Shown piece after piece: positions 17,297 to 26,058 of a stretch of DNA of 64,000 nucleotides; position 1 is the first letter of the stretch; every line of letters begins with the position of its first letter. The position numbers were made by a program, and so were the translations under genes. The notes beneath the pieces are model-generated. The model worked only from the letters and a program-made list of their open reading frames with translations, did no database searches and had not been told where the DNA came from. Origin of the DNA: Robiginitomaculum sp. (GTDB taxonomy: Bacteria > Pseudomonadota > Alphaproteobacteria > Caulobacterales > Maricaulaceae); NCBI GenBank assembly GCA_026982415.1, contig JALSHE010000108.1, forward strand, positions 1 through 64,000. The letters run 5' to 3'.

Positions 17297-18394
17297 TTAT
17301 CCTTCTATATATTGCAAATTTTTGATTGCGCGAATACCCAGTCCAGGCCCGTCTCCCAGAATGATTTTGGGGCCGGCAAATGTGGTGCCGCCCTCTACCG
17401 GGTCGAAAGTGCCAAGCACGGGCCCGTCAAGGTCTATGTGGGTGATAATATCAGCATGGGCGGCGGCAAAATGTGCGGCGGCAGAAACGCTAATAGATGT
17501 TTCCAACATGCAGCCGATCATACATTTTGCGCCAAATTCTTCTGCGATATTGGCTATTTTAATGGCGTTAGATATACCGCCGGTTTTCATCAATTTAATA
17601 TTGATAATGTCGCAGGCTTCACGCTCCAATAATTCGCATACTTGAGCCGCATTAAAGGCGCTTTCGTCCGCCATGACAGGCGTGCTGACGCGCTGTGTGA
17701 TAAACCGCATGCCGTCAATATCATCGGCCTTAACCGGTTGCTCTATGAGGTCAAGCTTTACGCCAGACGCTTCCAACCCCTCCAAAATATTTACGGTTTG
17801 TTCTGCACTCCAGCCTTGATTAACATCCAGTATGAGACCAACTCTGCCTTTGGTATTTTTGTAAATTTCCTGAATGCGGTTTATATCAAGCTCAATGTTA
17901 TTGCCGACTTTTATTTTCAAAGTTTTGTAGCCTTGCTTAATTGCCAGCAGACTATCGGCAACCATTTTATCTACCCCGTCAAGACTAATGGTTAGATCTG
18001 TCGAAAGGGCGGGCGAACCGCCGCCGAGCATTTTATAAAGCGGCTGGTTTTGCGCTTGGGCGCTTAGATCGTAGACGGCAATTTCAGCCGCAGCTTTGGC
18101 ATTTGTATTATGGACAATCGCGCTTTGTATGGTGCTGGTAATGGCGCTTAAATCAGAAACCTCCATACCGATAATGGCCGGCATAATGTGGTAACGCAGA
18201 GCATCAATGATTGAGCCGTGGGTGTCCCCGGTGATTACAGCCGTGGGCGGCGCTTCTCCGTAGCCAATATTGCCTGTATCGGTTTCGACCAAGAGAATAA
18301 TATCTTCAATTTTCGTGACCGTGCGCAGTGCCGTTTTAAACGGCGTGATGAGCGGCACACAAAGTTTGGCAAGTTTAAATCCGGTGATTTTCAT
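17297..18394 (-). CDS. L-Ala-D/L-Glu (dipeptide) epimerase
   Basis: Enolase-superfamily enzyme of the muconate lactonising subgroup. It converts L-Ala-D-Glu from murein to L-Ala-L-Glu, which ordinary peptidases can split. The catalytic lysines are TLKIKVG and IKLMKTGG. Metal ligands are in LDVNQGW, LIEQP and VMADES. The DxD motif (HIDLDGP) near the end of the barrel is a hallmark of Ala-Glu epimerases among MLE-like enzymes. No signal peptide, so cytosolic. In Bacillus the ykfBC pair also places this epimerase next to an NlpC/P60 peptidase, as seen here. Confidence 0.9.
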   Translation of the reverse strand: MKITGFKLAKLCVPLITPFKTALRTVTKIEDIILLVETDTGNIGYGEAPPTAVITGDTHGSIIDALRYHIMPAIIGMEVSDLSAITSTIQSAIVHNTNAKAAAEIAVYDLSAQAQNQPLYKMLGGGSPALSTDLTISLDGVDKMVADSLLAIKQGYKTLKIKVGNNIELDINRIQEIYKNTKGRVGLILDVNQGWSAEQTVNILEGLEASGVKLDLIEQPVKADDIDGMRFITQRVSTPVMADESAFNAAQVCELLEREACDIINIKLMKTGGISNAIKIANIAEEFGAKCMIGCMLETSISVSAAAHFAAAHADIITHIDLDGPVLGTFDPVEGGTTFAGPKIILGDGPGLGIRAIKNLQYIEG

Positions 18395-18411
18395 GTGCTG
18401 ATATGTTCCAG

Positions 18412-19824
18412 TTATTTTACGGTTTTAATGGTCGATGCACGGTCAAGGTAGCTATAGTCTTTGTTAGATTGCAAGGGCGCTACCGGGGTGACGGAAACGC
18501 CGTTAAGGGTGCCTTTATAAAGTGTGCCGTCTTGCTTCATATAGCCTAGGCCGTGTACGTCGTGTATGACAAAAGACTGGCCATCAGATTGCCCTAAAAG
18601 CATCATTACATGCCCCGGAATATAGATAAGATCACCGGGTTGTCCGCGCTTCAATCTTTCAATTTTATCCGCGCGCGGTGCGGCCTCCCCGTAGCGGGTA
18701 TTGATACCGATTTCGCTGCGGCCTTGGTCGCCGGAATTGCGCGGCAATTGAATGCCGAAACTTTTATATATCTCAGCCACAAACCCGGTGCAATCGCGCC
18801 CGTTAAAGCGGTGGCCCCAGCCATAGCGCTCCCCTAAAAATTTAAACGATTGTTTGATGATGTTCTCTTGTGTGAAAGGCAGATAGCCCACATGTGCATC
18901 TTCTTTCCGCTGGATGAGTGCGTGTTTGAAGTCCAAACTACCATCGGCCTTGCGCACAGGTAATAAAACCATATGGCTTAGATAAGGGTTTTGGCCGTAG
19001 AGATTATGTTGCAGTTCTTTTGGCCGAGATAGGGGCAGTTTTATGCCCATATCCAGTTGCAGTTCCGAAACGTCCGGCACTTCCGGATTAAAAACTGTCT
19101 CGACTTTATCGCCTGTGACAACAAGAAATTTATCCGTCTTGCCGTAATCTAAAACCTGTTCGCGCGCGCCAATAGCAATGTCAACCAACGGCACCCATGC
19201 AATATAGTTAAAGGACTGAACAAGCGCCCATTGCCCATCTGTGCTGGTGTGAAGGACGGCAAGCGCATCGCCGGGAAACAGCACACTTTCTTGGAACCTT
19301 TCAATATCACGGTCGCCAGCATCTTCACTAAATAAAAGGTCGTGTGTCGGGTAAGTGCGAATAGATGTCCGGCGCACGGTTAGGGCAAATTTTACCGGGT
19401 TTATGTCTTGGACGCTTTCTAAATTTAGCGCGTTTTCATAGCGCAGAAAATCCGCGTCATTTACAGGGGTTTCGTCTGTATAAATTCGGGGATATTTTGG
19501 CACTTTGCTGATAGAGCGAATGCGCGCCGTAAGTTCTATTTGCGTCAGTGTGTCAGGCACAGTGCTTATGTCGTAAAGTGTGGGGTCCGCAACTATATTC
19601 TTCGCATTAAAGGCTTGAATTTCCACGGCGCTCATTATGATTTTGCTCATACCCGGTTTTATCCAATGCTCGGGCGATAAATGCTTTTCGTTCACGCCGA
19701 TAACATCCGAGATAAATGGATCAGCAAAACCCAAATCCGTCGCATGGTTTTGCACTGATGATTTTTCGCATCCGGCGATAAAAACCGAGACGACGGCGCA
19801 AAGCAAGATAGTTTTTGTTTTCAT
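18412..19824 (-). CDS. NlpC/P60 gamma-D-Glu-diamino acid endopeptidase with SH3 domains (YkfC-like), lipoprotein
   Basis: Signal peptide with lipobox FIAGC. The middle part (about residues 130-300) resembles the two bacterial SH3 domains of YkfC-type enzymes. The C-terminal NlpC/P60 domain has catalytic Cys in NGRDCTGFVAEIYKSFG and His in IYIPGHVMMLLG, plus a further His in FVIHDVHG. These enzymes cut the gamma-D-Glu-DAP bond of free stem peptides bearing an N-terminal L-Ala and yield L-Ala-D-Glu, the substrate of the neighbouring epimerase. Ends 17 bp before the epimerase start. Confidence 0.9.
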   Translation of the reverse strand: MKTKTILLCAVVSVFIAGCEKSSVQNHATDLGFADPFISDVIGVNEKHLSPEHWIKPGMSKIIMSAVEIQAFNAKNIVADPTLYDISTVPDTLTQIELTARIRSISKVPKYPRIYTDETPVNDADFLRYENALNLESVQDINPVKFALTVRRTSIRTYPTHDLLFSEDAGDRDIERFQESVLFPGDALAVLHTSTDGQWALVQSFNYIAWVPLVDIAIGAREQVLDYGKTDKFLVVTGDKVETVFNPEVPDVSELQLDMGIKLPLSRPKELQHNLYGQNPYLSHMVLLPVRKADGSLDFKHALIQRKEDAHVGYLPFTQENIIKQSFKFLGERYGWGHRFNGRDCTGFVAEIYKSFGIQLPRNSGDQGRSEIGINTRYGEAAPRADKIERLKRGQPGDLIYIPGHVMMLLGQSDGQSFVIHDVHGLGYMKQDGTLYKGTLNGVSVTPVAPLQSNKDYSYLDRASTIKTVK

Positions 19825-19831
19825 AATATCC

Positions 19832-20995
19832 TCACGATAAAGTCAGTAATATTTTCCCGATCAACAAGCCGCCGCCTGTCCCGATAATATAACCGAGCAT
19901 AGCCATAAGCACGCCAATAGGTATAAGCGCACGGGAATAAGCCGCCGCAAGAATAGGTGCCGAAGCAACACCGCCGACATTAGCCAGTGAAGCAACACCG
20001 CACGAAAATAAATCCAGCTTAAACAATTTTGCGGCGATGAGCAAAATTGCGCCGTGTATGAACAGTATCATGAAGCCAGCCAGTATAAACAAGGGCGCTT
20101 GCGTCAGTTCCGCAAAATTTGCCCGTGATGCGATTAAAGCAACAATGCCGTATAAAAGCACATTGCCCAATTCCATTGACCCTGCAACCCCGCCTAATTT
20201 AGTCATGGCACCAAGCGCGCCAAATATAGTGACAATAAGCACCGTCCAAGTTGTTTGCGAAAAGAAATCACTAGCAGGAAAATACCCGGCCAAGAATTGC
20301 GCCAACGCTGATGCTGCCAAGCCAAGCCCGATTAAAAACATCAAACTCCCAGCATCAATTTTTGCATCCGGGTTTTGTGCTTTGGCCTCAATACGCGCAC
20401 TAACCTCATCTATTAATTTGGTGTTGCTCTTTGTCCATTTATTGAATTGCGGTGCCAGCGGCACAAATGCCAATAACAACATCACCCACACCGCATAATC
20501 AATGGAATCAATGAGCAGTGTATAGCCCATGCTGGCATCTGGAATGTTGAGTGCGCCTTGTACCGCAACCATATTGCCTGTACCGCCCATCCAGCTACCG
20601 CTAAGCGCAGCAAATGTCATCCATGCGCTTTCTGGCAGCCAAGTCTTTAGAACCAAGAATGTAATGATTACCCCAATGCCAATACTCACACTTGCCGTAA
20701 AAAACGCCAAAATCATTTTAGGCCCAAGCGCGGCGATCTGCCTTATGTCGCCCTTAAGCAAAAGCAAGAAAATCATCGACGGCAGAAGATTGCCTTTCAC
20801 CGCCTTATAAGTAGCATTTACGCTATCGGTTTTTTCCCAAAACCCAAAGGTTGAGAGCAACATGACCAAGAAATACAGAATAACGATGCCGGGAATATAT
20901 TTGAAAATCCGGTATTTATTCGTACTGTCGAGCAAGCCGATAAGGCCGCTAATGGCAAATAATACTGCAAGATAGGCAAAACCGCTTGTAATCAT
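19832..20995 (-). CDS. DUF819 family membrane protein, candidate transporter
   Basis: A 387-aa polytopic protein with about 10-11 hydrophobic helices. Two repeated halves have glycine-rich helix ends (AALSGSWMGGTGNMVAVQGAL and VASLANVGGVASAPILAAAYS), typical of DUF819/YjcL-like proteins. No function is established to my knowledge. It lies between lysA and the NlpC/P60 gene with 7 and 18 bp spacers, so it is in the operon. A role in moving murein peptides, L-Ala-Glu or DAP across the inner membrane is an inference from context only. Confidence 0.8.
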   Translation of the reverse strand: MITSGFAYLAVLFAISGLIGLLDSTNKYRIFKYIPGIVILYFLVMLLSTFGFWEKTDSVNATYKAVKGNLLPSMIFLLLLKGDIRQIAALGPKMILAFFTASVSIGIGVIITFLVLKTWLPESAWMTFAALSGSWMGGTGNMVAVQGALNIPDASMGYTLLIDSIDYAVWVMLLLAFVPLAPQFNKWTKSNTKLIDEVSARIEAKAQNPDAKIDAGSLMFLIGLGLAASALAQFLAGYFPASDFFSQTTWTVLIVTIFGALGAMTKLGGVAGSMELGNVLLYGIVALIASRANFAELTQAPLFILAGFMILFIHGAILLIAAKLFKLDLFSCGVASLANVGGVASAPILAAAYSRALIPIGVLMAMLGYIIGTGGGLLIGKILLTLS

Positions 20996-21013
20996 AATTC
21001 AATCTTTCTTATG

Positions 21014-22291
21014 TTAAATCCAGTTTGGAACGTCTTCTCTGTCCAGAATATCTTGAATGCTTGGGCGCTTTCTGATCACGGCATATTTATCGCCGCTTAC
21101 CAGAACTTCAGGAACTTGAGGGCGTGTGTTATACTCACTAGACTGCACCGCCCCGTAAGCACCAGCCGAACGGATAGCGACCAAATCCCCTTCTTGCATT
21201 TTGGGCATTTGCCGCATTTTTGTGAACGTATCTCCGGTTTCGCAGACGGGGCCTACAACATCATAGGCAATAATTTCGCTCGTTTCAGATTTTTTACGCA
21301 CAGGTTCTATCACATGGTTAGCGCCGTAAAGAGCGGGGCGAATTAAATCGTTCATAGCGGCGTCTAAAATTAGAAAATTCCGCGCACCACCTGATTTAAT
21401 ATATCGAACCTTCGAGAGCAATATACCTGCATTGCCTGCAATAGCCCGTCCGGGTTCAAAGATAATTTTTAGGTTATGGCCTTTGGTCTTCCGCTTCACC
21501 ATATCTCCGTAATCTGCTGGTAATGGCGGTTTGTCCGTATCTTCATCATAGCAAATGCCTAGCCCGCCGCCGACATCGTAATTTTTAAGGGTGTGCCCAT
21601 CGGCTCGTAGCACTTTTACTAAGTCTAATATCTTATCCATAGCCTTTTCAAAGGGAGCCAGAGTATTGATCTGACTGCCAATATGCATATCAACACCTGT
21701 AACTTCTAGGCTTGGTAATTCGCGAATTTTTGCATAGGCAGTTCTGGCCAATGTTATGTCTATGCCAAATTTGTTCTCCGCATTGCCAGTGGATATTTTC
21801 TCGTGACCTCCGGCATTAACATCGGGATTAATGCGCAGGGCAACAGGTGCCGTCGTGCCCAAGTCTGTGGCCATATCGCTTAGGGCAATCAGCTCTGAAA
21901 CAGATTCGACATTGAACTGGTAAATACCGCCCCCTTGATTGCAAGCGAGTGCCGCCCGCATTTCATCTTTGGATTTACCGACACCTGAAAATACGATTTT
22001 GTCAGGCGCAATACCGGCTCGCAAAGCCCGCTCTAGCTCCCCGCCGCTCACAACATCGGCGCCCGCACCTAATTTTGCCAATAGCGTTAGTATTGCAAGA
22101 TTGGAATTGGCTTTCACAGAATATGCAATCAAATGATCCATACCTGCTGCCGCATTAGTGAATGCGTTAAAGTGTCTGATGAATGTAGCGTTGCTGTAAA
22201 CATATACAGGGGTGCCGACACTTTGAGCAATTTCGGCCAGCGAAACATTTTCCGCCCATAATTGCCCTTGTTTGTATTGAAAGTGGTTCAT
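21014..22291 (-). CDS. lysA: Diaminopimelate decarboxylase
   Basis: PLP-dependent fold-III enzyme that decarboxylates meso-DAP to L-lysine. The PLP lysine lies in HLIAYSVKANSNLA. The glycine loop is YDVGGGLGICYDED and phosphate binding is by IIFEPGRAIAGNAG. GPVCETGD holds the cysteine that completes the partner subunit's active site. Length 425 aa is normal. In this operon, flanked by an M19 dipeptidase and a DUF819 protein, it may serve breakdown of meso-DAP released from murein rather than, or as well as, lysine biosynthesis. Whether a second lysA exists elsewhere cannot be seen here. Confidence 0.95.
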   Translation of the reverse strand: MNHFQYKQGQLWAENVSLAEIAQSVGTPVYVYSNATFIRHFNAFTNAAAGMDHLIAYSVKANSNLAILTLLAKLGAGADVVSGGELERALRAGIAPDKIVFSGVGKSKDEMRAALACNQGGGIYQFNVESVSELIALSDMATDLGTTAPVALRINPDVNAGGHEKISTGNAENKFGIDITLARTAYAKIRELPSLEVTGVDMHIGSQINTLAPFEKAMDKILDLVKVLRADGHTLKNYDVGGGLGICYDEDTDKPPLPADYGDMVKRKTKGHNLKIIFEPGRAIAGNAGILLSKVRYIKSGGARNFLILDAAMNDLIRPALYGANHVIEPVRKKSETSEIIAYDVVGPVCETGDTFTKMRQMPKMQEGDLVAIRSAGAYGAVQSSEYNTRPQVPEVLVSGDKYAVIRKRPSIQDILDREDVPNWI

Positions 22292-22315
22292 AAAAATACT
22301 TTATTCTAAAGCGAA

Positions 22316-23581
22316 CTATTCGTGCGCATATTCTTGTACGGTCTCTAAAACACGGAGCAAATTCCCGCCCCATATTTTGTCTATATCTTCTTGGCTATAG
22401 CCGCGTTTCACCAATTCTTCGGTGACATTCATGGTTTCGGAGGCGTCCATCCAGCCTGGTATTTTACCACCGCCGTCAAAATCAGACGAGATGCCGACAT
22501 AGTCCACACCAACCGTTTTCACCACATGGTCGATATGGTCCACGAGGTCGGATATATTGGCAGGCGGCGATAACTTGCTGACATCCTTCATTTTGAAATC
22601 GTACAGGTCTTCGGTTTTTGCATCCATAGATAAAAATGCCATATCGTCTTCTAGTCCCATTTCTTTTCTCACCTTGTCCTTAAAGGCTTGTTGCGCGGGT
22701 GTGAGGTCTTTCAGATACGGGCCGTAAGCAACTATTTGAATAACGCCGCCCGTTTTTGCTAAGGCGCGTAACTGCTCGTCGTCTAAATTTCTAACATTAT
22801 CCGACACAGCCCGCGCACCAGAATGAGAGGCAATAACAGGCGTTTTGGAAAGCGCCACAGCCTGCATCATTGTGTTTTTACTTGCATGGGAGACATCGAC
22901 AATAATGCCAGCCTTATTCATTGTTGTTATTAATTCTCTGCCGAGTGGGGAAAGTCCCCCGTGCAAGCTGAGTTTCTCGCCCTTGTTATAGCTTGGGTTT
23001 GAGCTGTCGCCAAATTGGTTATGACCAACATGGGTGATACCTATATAGCGCACACCACGTTTGAACCACATGCTTACATCATCAACGGAATTGCCTAGAG
23101 GGTAAGCGTTTTCCAGTCCGATTAAGGCTATGCGTTTATCCGTGTTGTGAATTCGCCTTGTGTCATCAGCGCTAAGGGCTAACTCGATTTTATCTGCATG
23201 TTTCTCAGTGAGGCGCTTTATGGCGTTGTACCGGGTCTCAGCAATGTCAGCAGCCTTTGCGATACCTTCACTTGTATCATCGCCTTGGGGGGAAAAAACG
23301 ATTAAGAAAGCACCGTCCATACCGCCAGCTTTCATTTTTTCCAAGTCCGCACGGGTTTTGCCACTTGACCAAGGATCCATATCGTCTGCGATCAAATCTA
23401 GTTCAAGGTCAATATGACTATCCAAGACAAGAGCGTTTTCATGTATGGCTTTAACATTGATAGTAGGATTAGTCGCAGTGTTGGTTTTTGCTTGAGAACA
23501 TCCGGTTAGGATTATCGCCATGACTGAAAAAAGGCTTATGTTCTTAAAAAGACTGTTTTTTTTGAGGTAATTTACAGGCAC
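22316..23581 (-). CDS. Membrane dipeptidase (M19, renal dipeptidase family), lipoprotein
   Basis: Zinc dipeptidase with TIM-barrel fold, able in this family to cleave dipeptides with a C-terminal D residue. Metal ligands appear as LDSHIDLEL (HxD), LIGLENAYPLG (Glu), IGITHVGHNQ and VDVSHASKNT (His), and GISSDFDGGG (Asp). The signal peptide has lipobox ILTGC. Translation probably starts at GTG 23581, with GGAGA six bases upstream. Likely substrates are murein-derived dipeptides such as L-Ala-L/D-Glu or D-Ala-D-Ala (inference). Lies 24 bp before lysA. Confidence 0.9.
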   Translation of the reverse strand: MPVNYLKKNSLFKNISLFSVMAIILTGCSQAKTNTATNPTINVKAIHENALVLDSHIDLELDLIADDMDPWSSGKTRADLEKMKAGGMDGAFLIVFSPQGDDTSEGIAKAADIAETRYNAIKRLTEKHADKIELALSADDTRRIHNTDKRIALIGLENAYPLGNSVDDVSMWFKRGVRYIGITHVGHNQFGDSSNPSYNKGEKLSLHGGLSPLGRELITTMNKAGIIVDVSHASKNTMMQAVALSKTPVIASHSGARAVSDNVRNLDDEQLRALAKTGGVIQIVAYGPYLKDLTPAQQAFKDKVRKEMGLEDDMAFLSMDAKTEDLYDFKMKDVSKLSPPANISDLVDHIDHVVKTVGVDYVGISSDFDGGGKIPGWMDASETMNVTEELVKRGYSQEDIDKIWGGNLLRVLETVQEYAHE

Positions 23582-23643
23582 GATATGTCTCCATAGTTTT
23601 TGATTAATATTGTACTACACTAAGATCTGTCACTAGGGTATTT

Positions 23644-24849
23644 TCAATTTGGGTATAGCAGATAAAGTTTACGGCGTTGTTTGAATGCATCTAGGCCTGT
23701 TTTCCAACTCATGCGTATCATCTCGGCACTTTGCCCCGTTTCCACTTGCTGGCGGAATTTAGCCGTACCCATAAGTTTATCCAGCCACGCGGGTCGGGTA
23801 AGAAATGGCGCGCCTAAATTTTCATTTAGCTTATTGGCGCGTCCATACCAGTCTATAAATAATTCAATGTTCAAACCCGATATTTGGCTTTGGCGAAGGT
23901 CACTTCCGTATAGTTTTTGGCCATTTAATTTGGGATTAAAGGCGGCGCCCGGCTTTGGCTCTGGTGTGAAAGTAAAGTCACCATATTCAGGGTGAATGCC
24001 GCCGAGGACTTGGAACGGAAAGTCAGTTCCCCTGCCTACACTAATATTGGTCGCCTCGAACAAGGCGAGAGATGGGTAGAGCGCAATAGCTTGTTGGTTA
24101 GGTAGATTAGGTGATGGTTTTATGGGCAAAATATATTCTGTGGTATGTGTGTAGTTTTTAACGGGGATAACCGTCAAATCACATGTCTGCTTGTTGGTGA
24201 GCCAGCCCTCTCCATTGATCATTTTAGCCAATTCCCCAAGGGTCATACCGTGGAGCAAGGGTATAGCATGCATGCCGACAAAGCTTTGAAACTCGGGTTC
24301 AAGTATAGGTCCGTCTATATGAAACCCGTTTGGATTGGGTCTATCCAGAACCAAAAGGGGGACATTATTTTGCGCGCAACTCTCCATAATATAGTGTAGC
24401 GAGCTTAGATAAGTATAAAACCGGACACCAACATCTTGCAGATCAAATACCAATATATCCAAATCCTGCACATCTTGCCTGGTTGGTGTTTTCTTGTTGC
24501 CGTAGATTGAAATAATCGGAAGGCCGCTGGATTTATCGCGGCTATTGTCAATAATTGCGCCAGCATCTTGGGTGCCGCGAATGCCGTGTTCCACAGCAAA
24601 TAGTTTGGTTATATTTATGCGCTCTGCTTGCAGAGCATCAATCAAATGTAATTCGCCAACCCGTGAACTTTGATTAACAATGAGGCCAACACGTTTTCCA
24701 GCAAGAGTGCTTTTCACCAAACCTATTTGCTCTGCGCCTGGGATAATAATATTAGATGGCAACATAGAGCAAGCGAGTATCGCGAACAGGCTAATTGCTG
24801 AAACTAACCAGAACAAGATTTTTTGGTGTCCCAACATTTTATCTTTCAT
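23644..24849 (-). CDS. namZ: DUF1343 exo-beta-N-acetylmuramidase (NamZ-like), lipoprotein, copy 2
   Basis: Second DUF1343 protein in the locus (401 aa). Family segments align with copy 1: KRVGLIVNQSSRVGELH, LFAVEHGIRGTQDAGA (catalytic-Glu region, with AVEHG where copy 1 has GPEHG), VFDLQDVGVRFYTYLSSL and LDRPNPNGF. The signal peptide carries a lipobox-like FAILAC. Its start overlaps the amidase stop by one base, so the amidase and muramidase are translationally linked. Together they would strip peptide and then MurNAc from murein fragments. Confidence 0.88.
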   Translation of the reverse strand: MKDKMLGHQKILFWLVSAISLFAILACSMLPSNIIIPGAEQIGLVKSTLAGKRVGLIVNQSSRVGELHLIDALQAERINITKLFAVEHGIRGTQDAGAIIDNSRDKSSGLPIISIYGNKKTPTRQDVQDLDILVFDLQDVGVRFYTYLSSLHYIMESCAQNNVPLLVLDRPNPNGFHIDGPILEPEFQSFVGMHAIPLLHGMTLGELAKMINGEGWLTNKQTCDLTVIPVKNYTHTTEYILPIKPSPNLPNQQAIALYPSLALFEATNISVGRGTDFPFQVLGGIHPEYGDFTFTPEPKPGAAFNPKLNGQKLYGSDLRQSQISGLNIELFIDWYGRANKLNENLGAPFLTRPAWLDKLMGTAKFRQQVETGQSAEMIRMSWKTGLDAFKQRRKLYLLYPN

Positions 24850-25802
24850 TACCCTTCAGGCGCAATAACCAGCAATGCGTCCAAGCTTTTTGGGCGGTAT
24901 TTTTCAACCAAAGCAAACAGTATTGCCGTAGTCTCCAAGGAGGGTTCACCTGTTATTTCCGATGGTCTGAAATGTAGTTGGAAGGCGCTTATGGCGGCAC
25001 GAGTTTGGGCGTCAAAAACTCCGGTTGCCTCTATTTTGTAGCCGTAAGTCCCCAGTGCTTTTTGAACATTGATGAGTGGCATTGGTTGTACTGTGAATTG
25101 TTGCCAATATTTGACGACGGTCGCATCGTCAAACCATGCACCAATACCTAATTGATATAGGCGCTCCCACGGGAAACGCGGGCCGGGATCGACTTTTCGG
25201 CTTGGCGCGATGTCTGAATGTCCGACGATGTTGGTGGGGCCGACTCTTGGGTGTCTTTCTTGAATTTCGCGCAAAAGATCTATCAGTACAAGCATCTGGG
25301 TTTCAGGGAAATCAGGGTAAAAACAAAGCCGTTTAGGTGGTTTTATGCCGATTGGAGTAGGTTCAGGCTTCTTACAATAGGTCTGATTAACAACCTCTAT
25401 GCCTATGGAATGATCATTTAGGGCGCTTTTCCCTGCCCAATAACTCCGCCCTGCATGCCATGCTCGTTCCGTTTCTGGTACAAGCTCATAAACCTCCACA
25501 TGATCCTTTGTATAGCTTTCGTCGCTGGGGTCGGGCACCAAATAATGCGAACTGACCGGATTTGACGAATCTTTGGTTAGGATGTTTACTGAATCTTCGA
25601 AATTCGCTGATGTATGGTGGATAACGATTATACTGACACGGCTGTTAAAATTTACTGATGGTAATTGGGTGCTTGTCCCCACCGTGCTACAAGCAGTCAA
25701 GCCAAATAGCCCGGCGAGACAGGCTATACCTTGGAATTTTCGAATCGCTTTGCGAGCGGTTGATATGTGTTGCATTTTTATGCCCTGACCTGCCTTTTTC
25801 AT
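24849..25802 (-). CDS. amiD: N-acetylmuramoyl-L-alanine amidase (AmiD type) with peptidoglycan-binding domain, lipoprotein
   Basis: Amidase_2-family zinc amidase that cuts the MurNAc-L-Ala bond. Zn ligands are in SIIVIHHTSANF and VGHSDIAPSRKVDPGPRFPW. The core segment SIGIEVVNQT is present. Lipobox FGLTAC predicts an outer-membrane lipoprotein like E. coli AmiD. The C-terminal 70 residues (INVQKALGTYGYKIEATGVFDAQTRAAISAFQ) form a PG_binding_1 domain. It is the first gene of the roughly 10-kb minus-strand operon ending at 15734, and it faces the divergent TonB receptor gene across the proposed operator. Confidence 0.92.
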   Translation of the reverse strand: MKKAGQGIKMQHISTARKAIRKFQGIACLAGLFGLTACSTVGTSTQLPSVNFNSRVSIIVIHHTSANFEDSVNILTKDSSNPVSSHYLVPDPSDESYTKDHVEVYELVPETERAWHAGRSYWAGKSALNDHSIGIEVVNQTYCKKPEPTPIGIKPPKRLCFYPDFPETQMLVLIDLLREIQERHPRVGPTNIVGHSDIAPSRKVDPGPRFPWERLYQLGIGAWFDDATVVKYWQQFTVQPMPLINVQKALGTYGYKIEATGVFDAQTRAAISAFQLHFRPSEITGEPSLETTAILFALVEKYRPKSLDALLVIAPEG

Positions 25803-25880
25803 TCATTTTATTAGGTTATTAGTGGAATACCTAGCAAGCTACACAGATTTAACAAGAGAATATTCGCAAAACCATCGCAT

Positions 25881-25899
25881 TGGTATTAAAGTGGTATTG
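25881..25899. promoter_or_regulatory. Candidate murein-regulon operator between amiD operon and TonB receptor
   Basis: TGGTATTAAAGTGGTATTG: two TGGTATT half-sites in direct orientation with an 11-bp period. It matches the site upstream of nagA at 17 of 19 positions. A further TTGGTATT lies at 25965-25972, closer to the receptor gene. Its position in a divergent promoter region (25803-26058) supports joint control of both units. Confidence 0.55.
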
Positions 25900-26058
25900 C
25901 TTAAACCGGCTGTATATGTGACCTTTTTACAATACTACCGCAAAAGCACTACAAAGGATTTAAATTGGTATTTGACATCATGATAATATTTGCGGTATGC
26001 AAAAACAACCAAACATTAAGCCGTATTAATGCGGCGTAAACGCTAGAGGGGGTACGTC

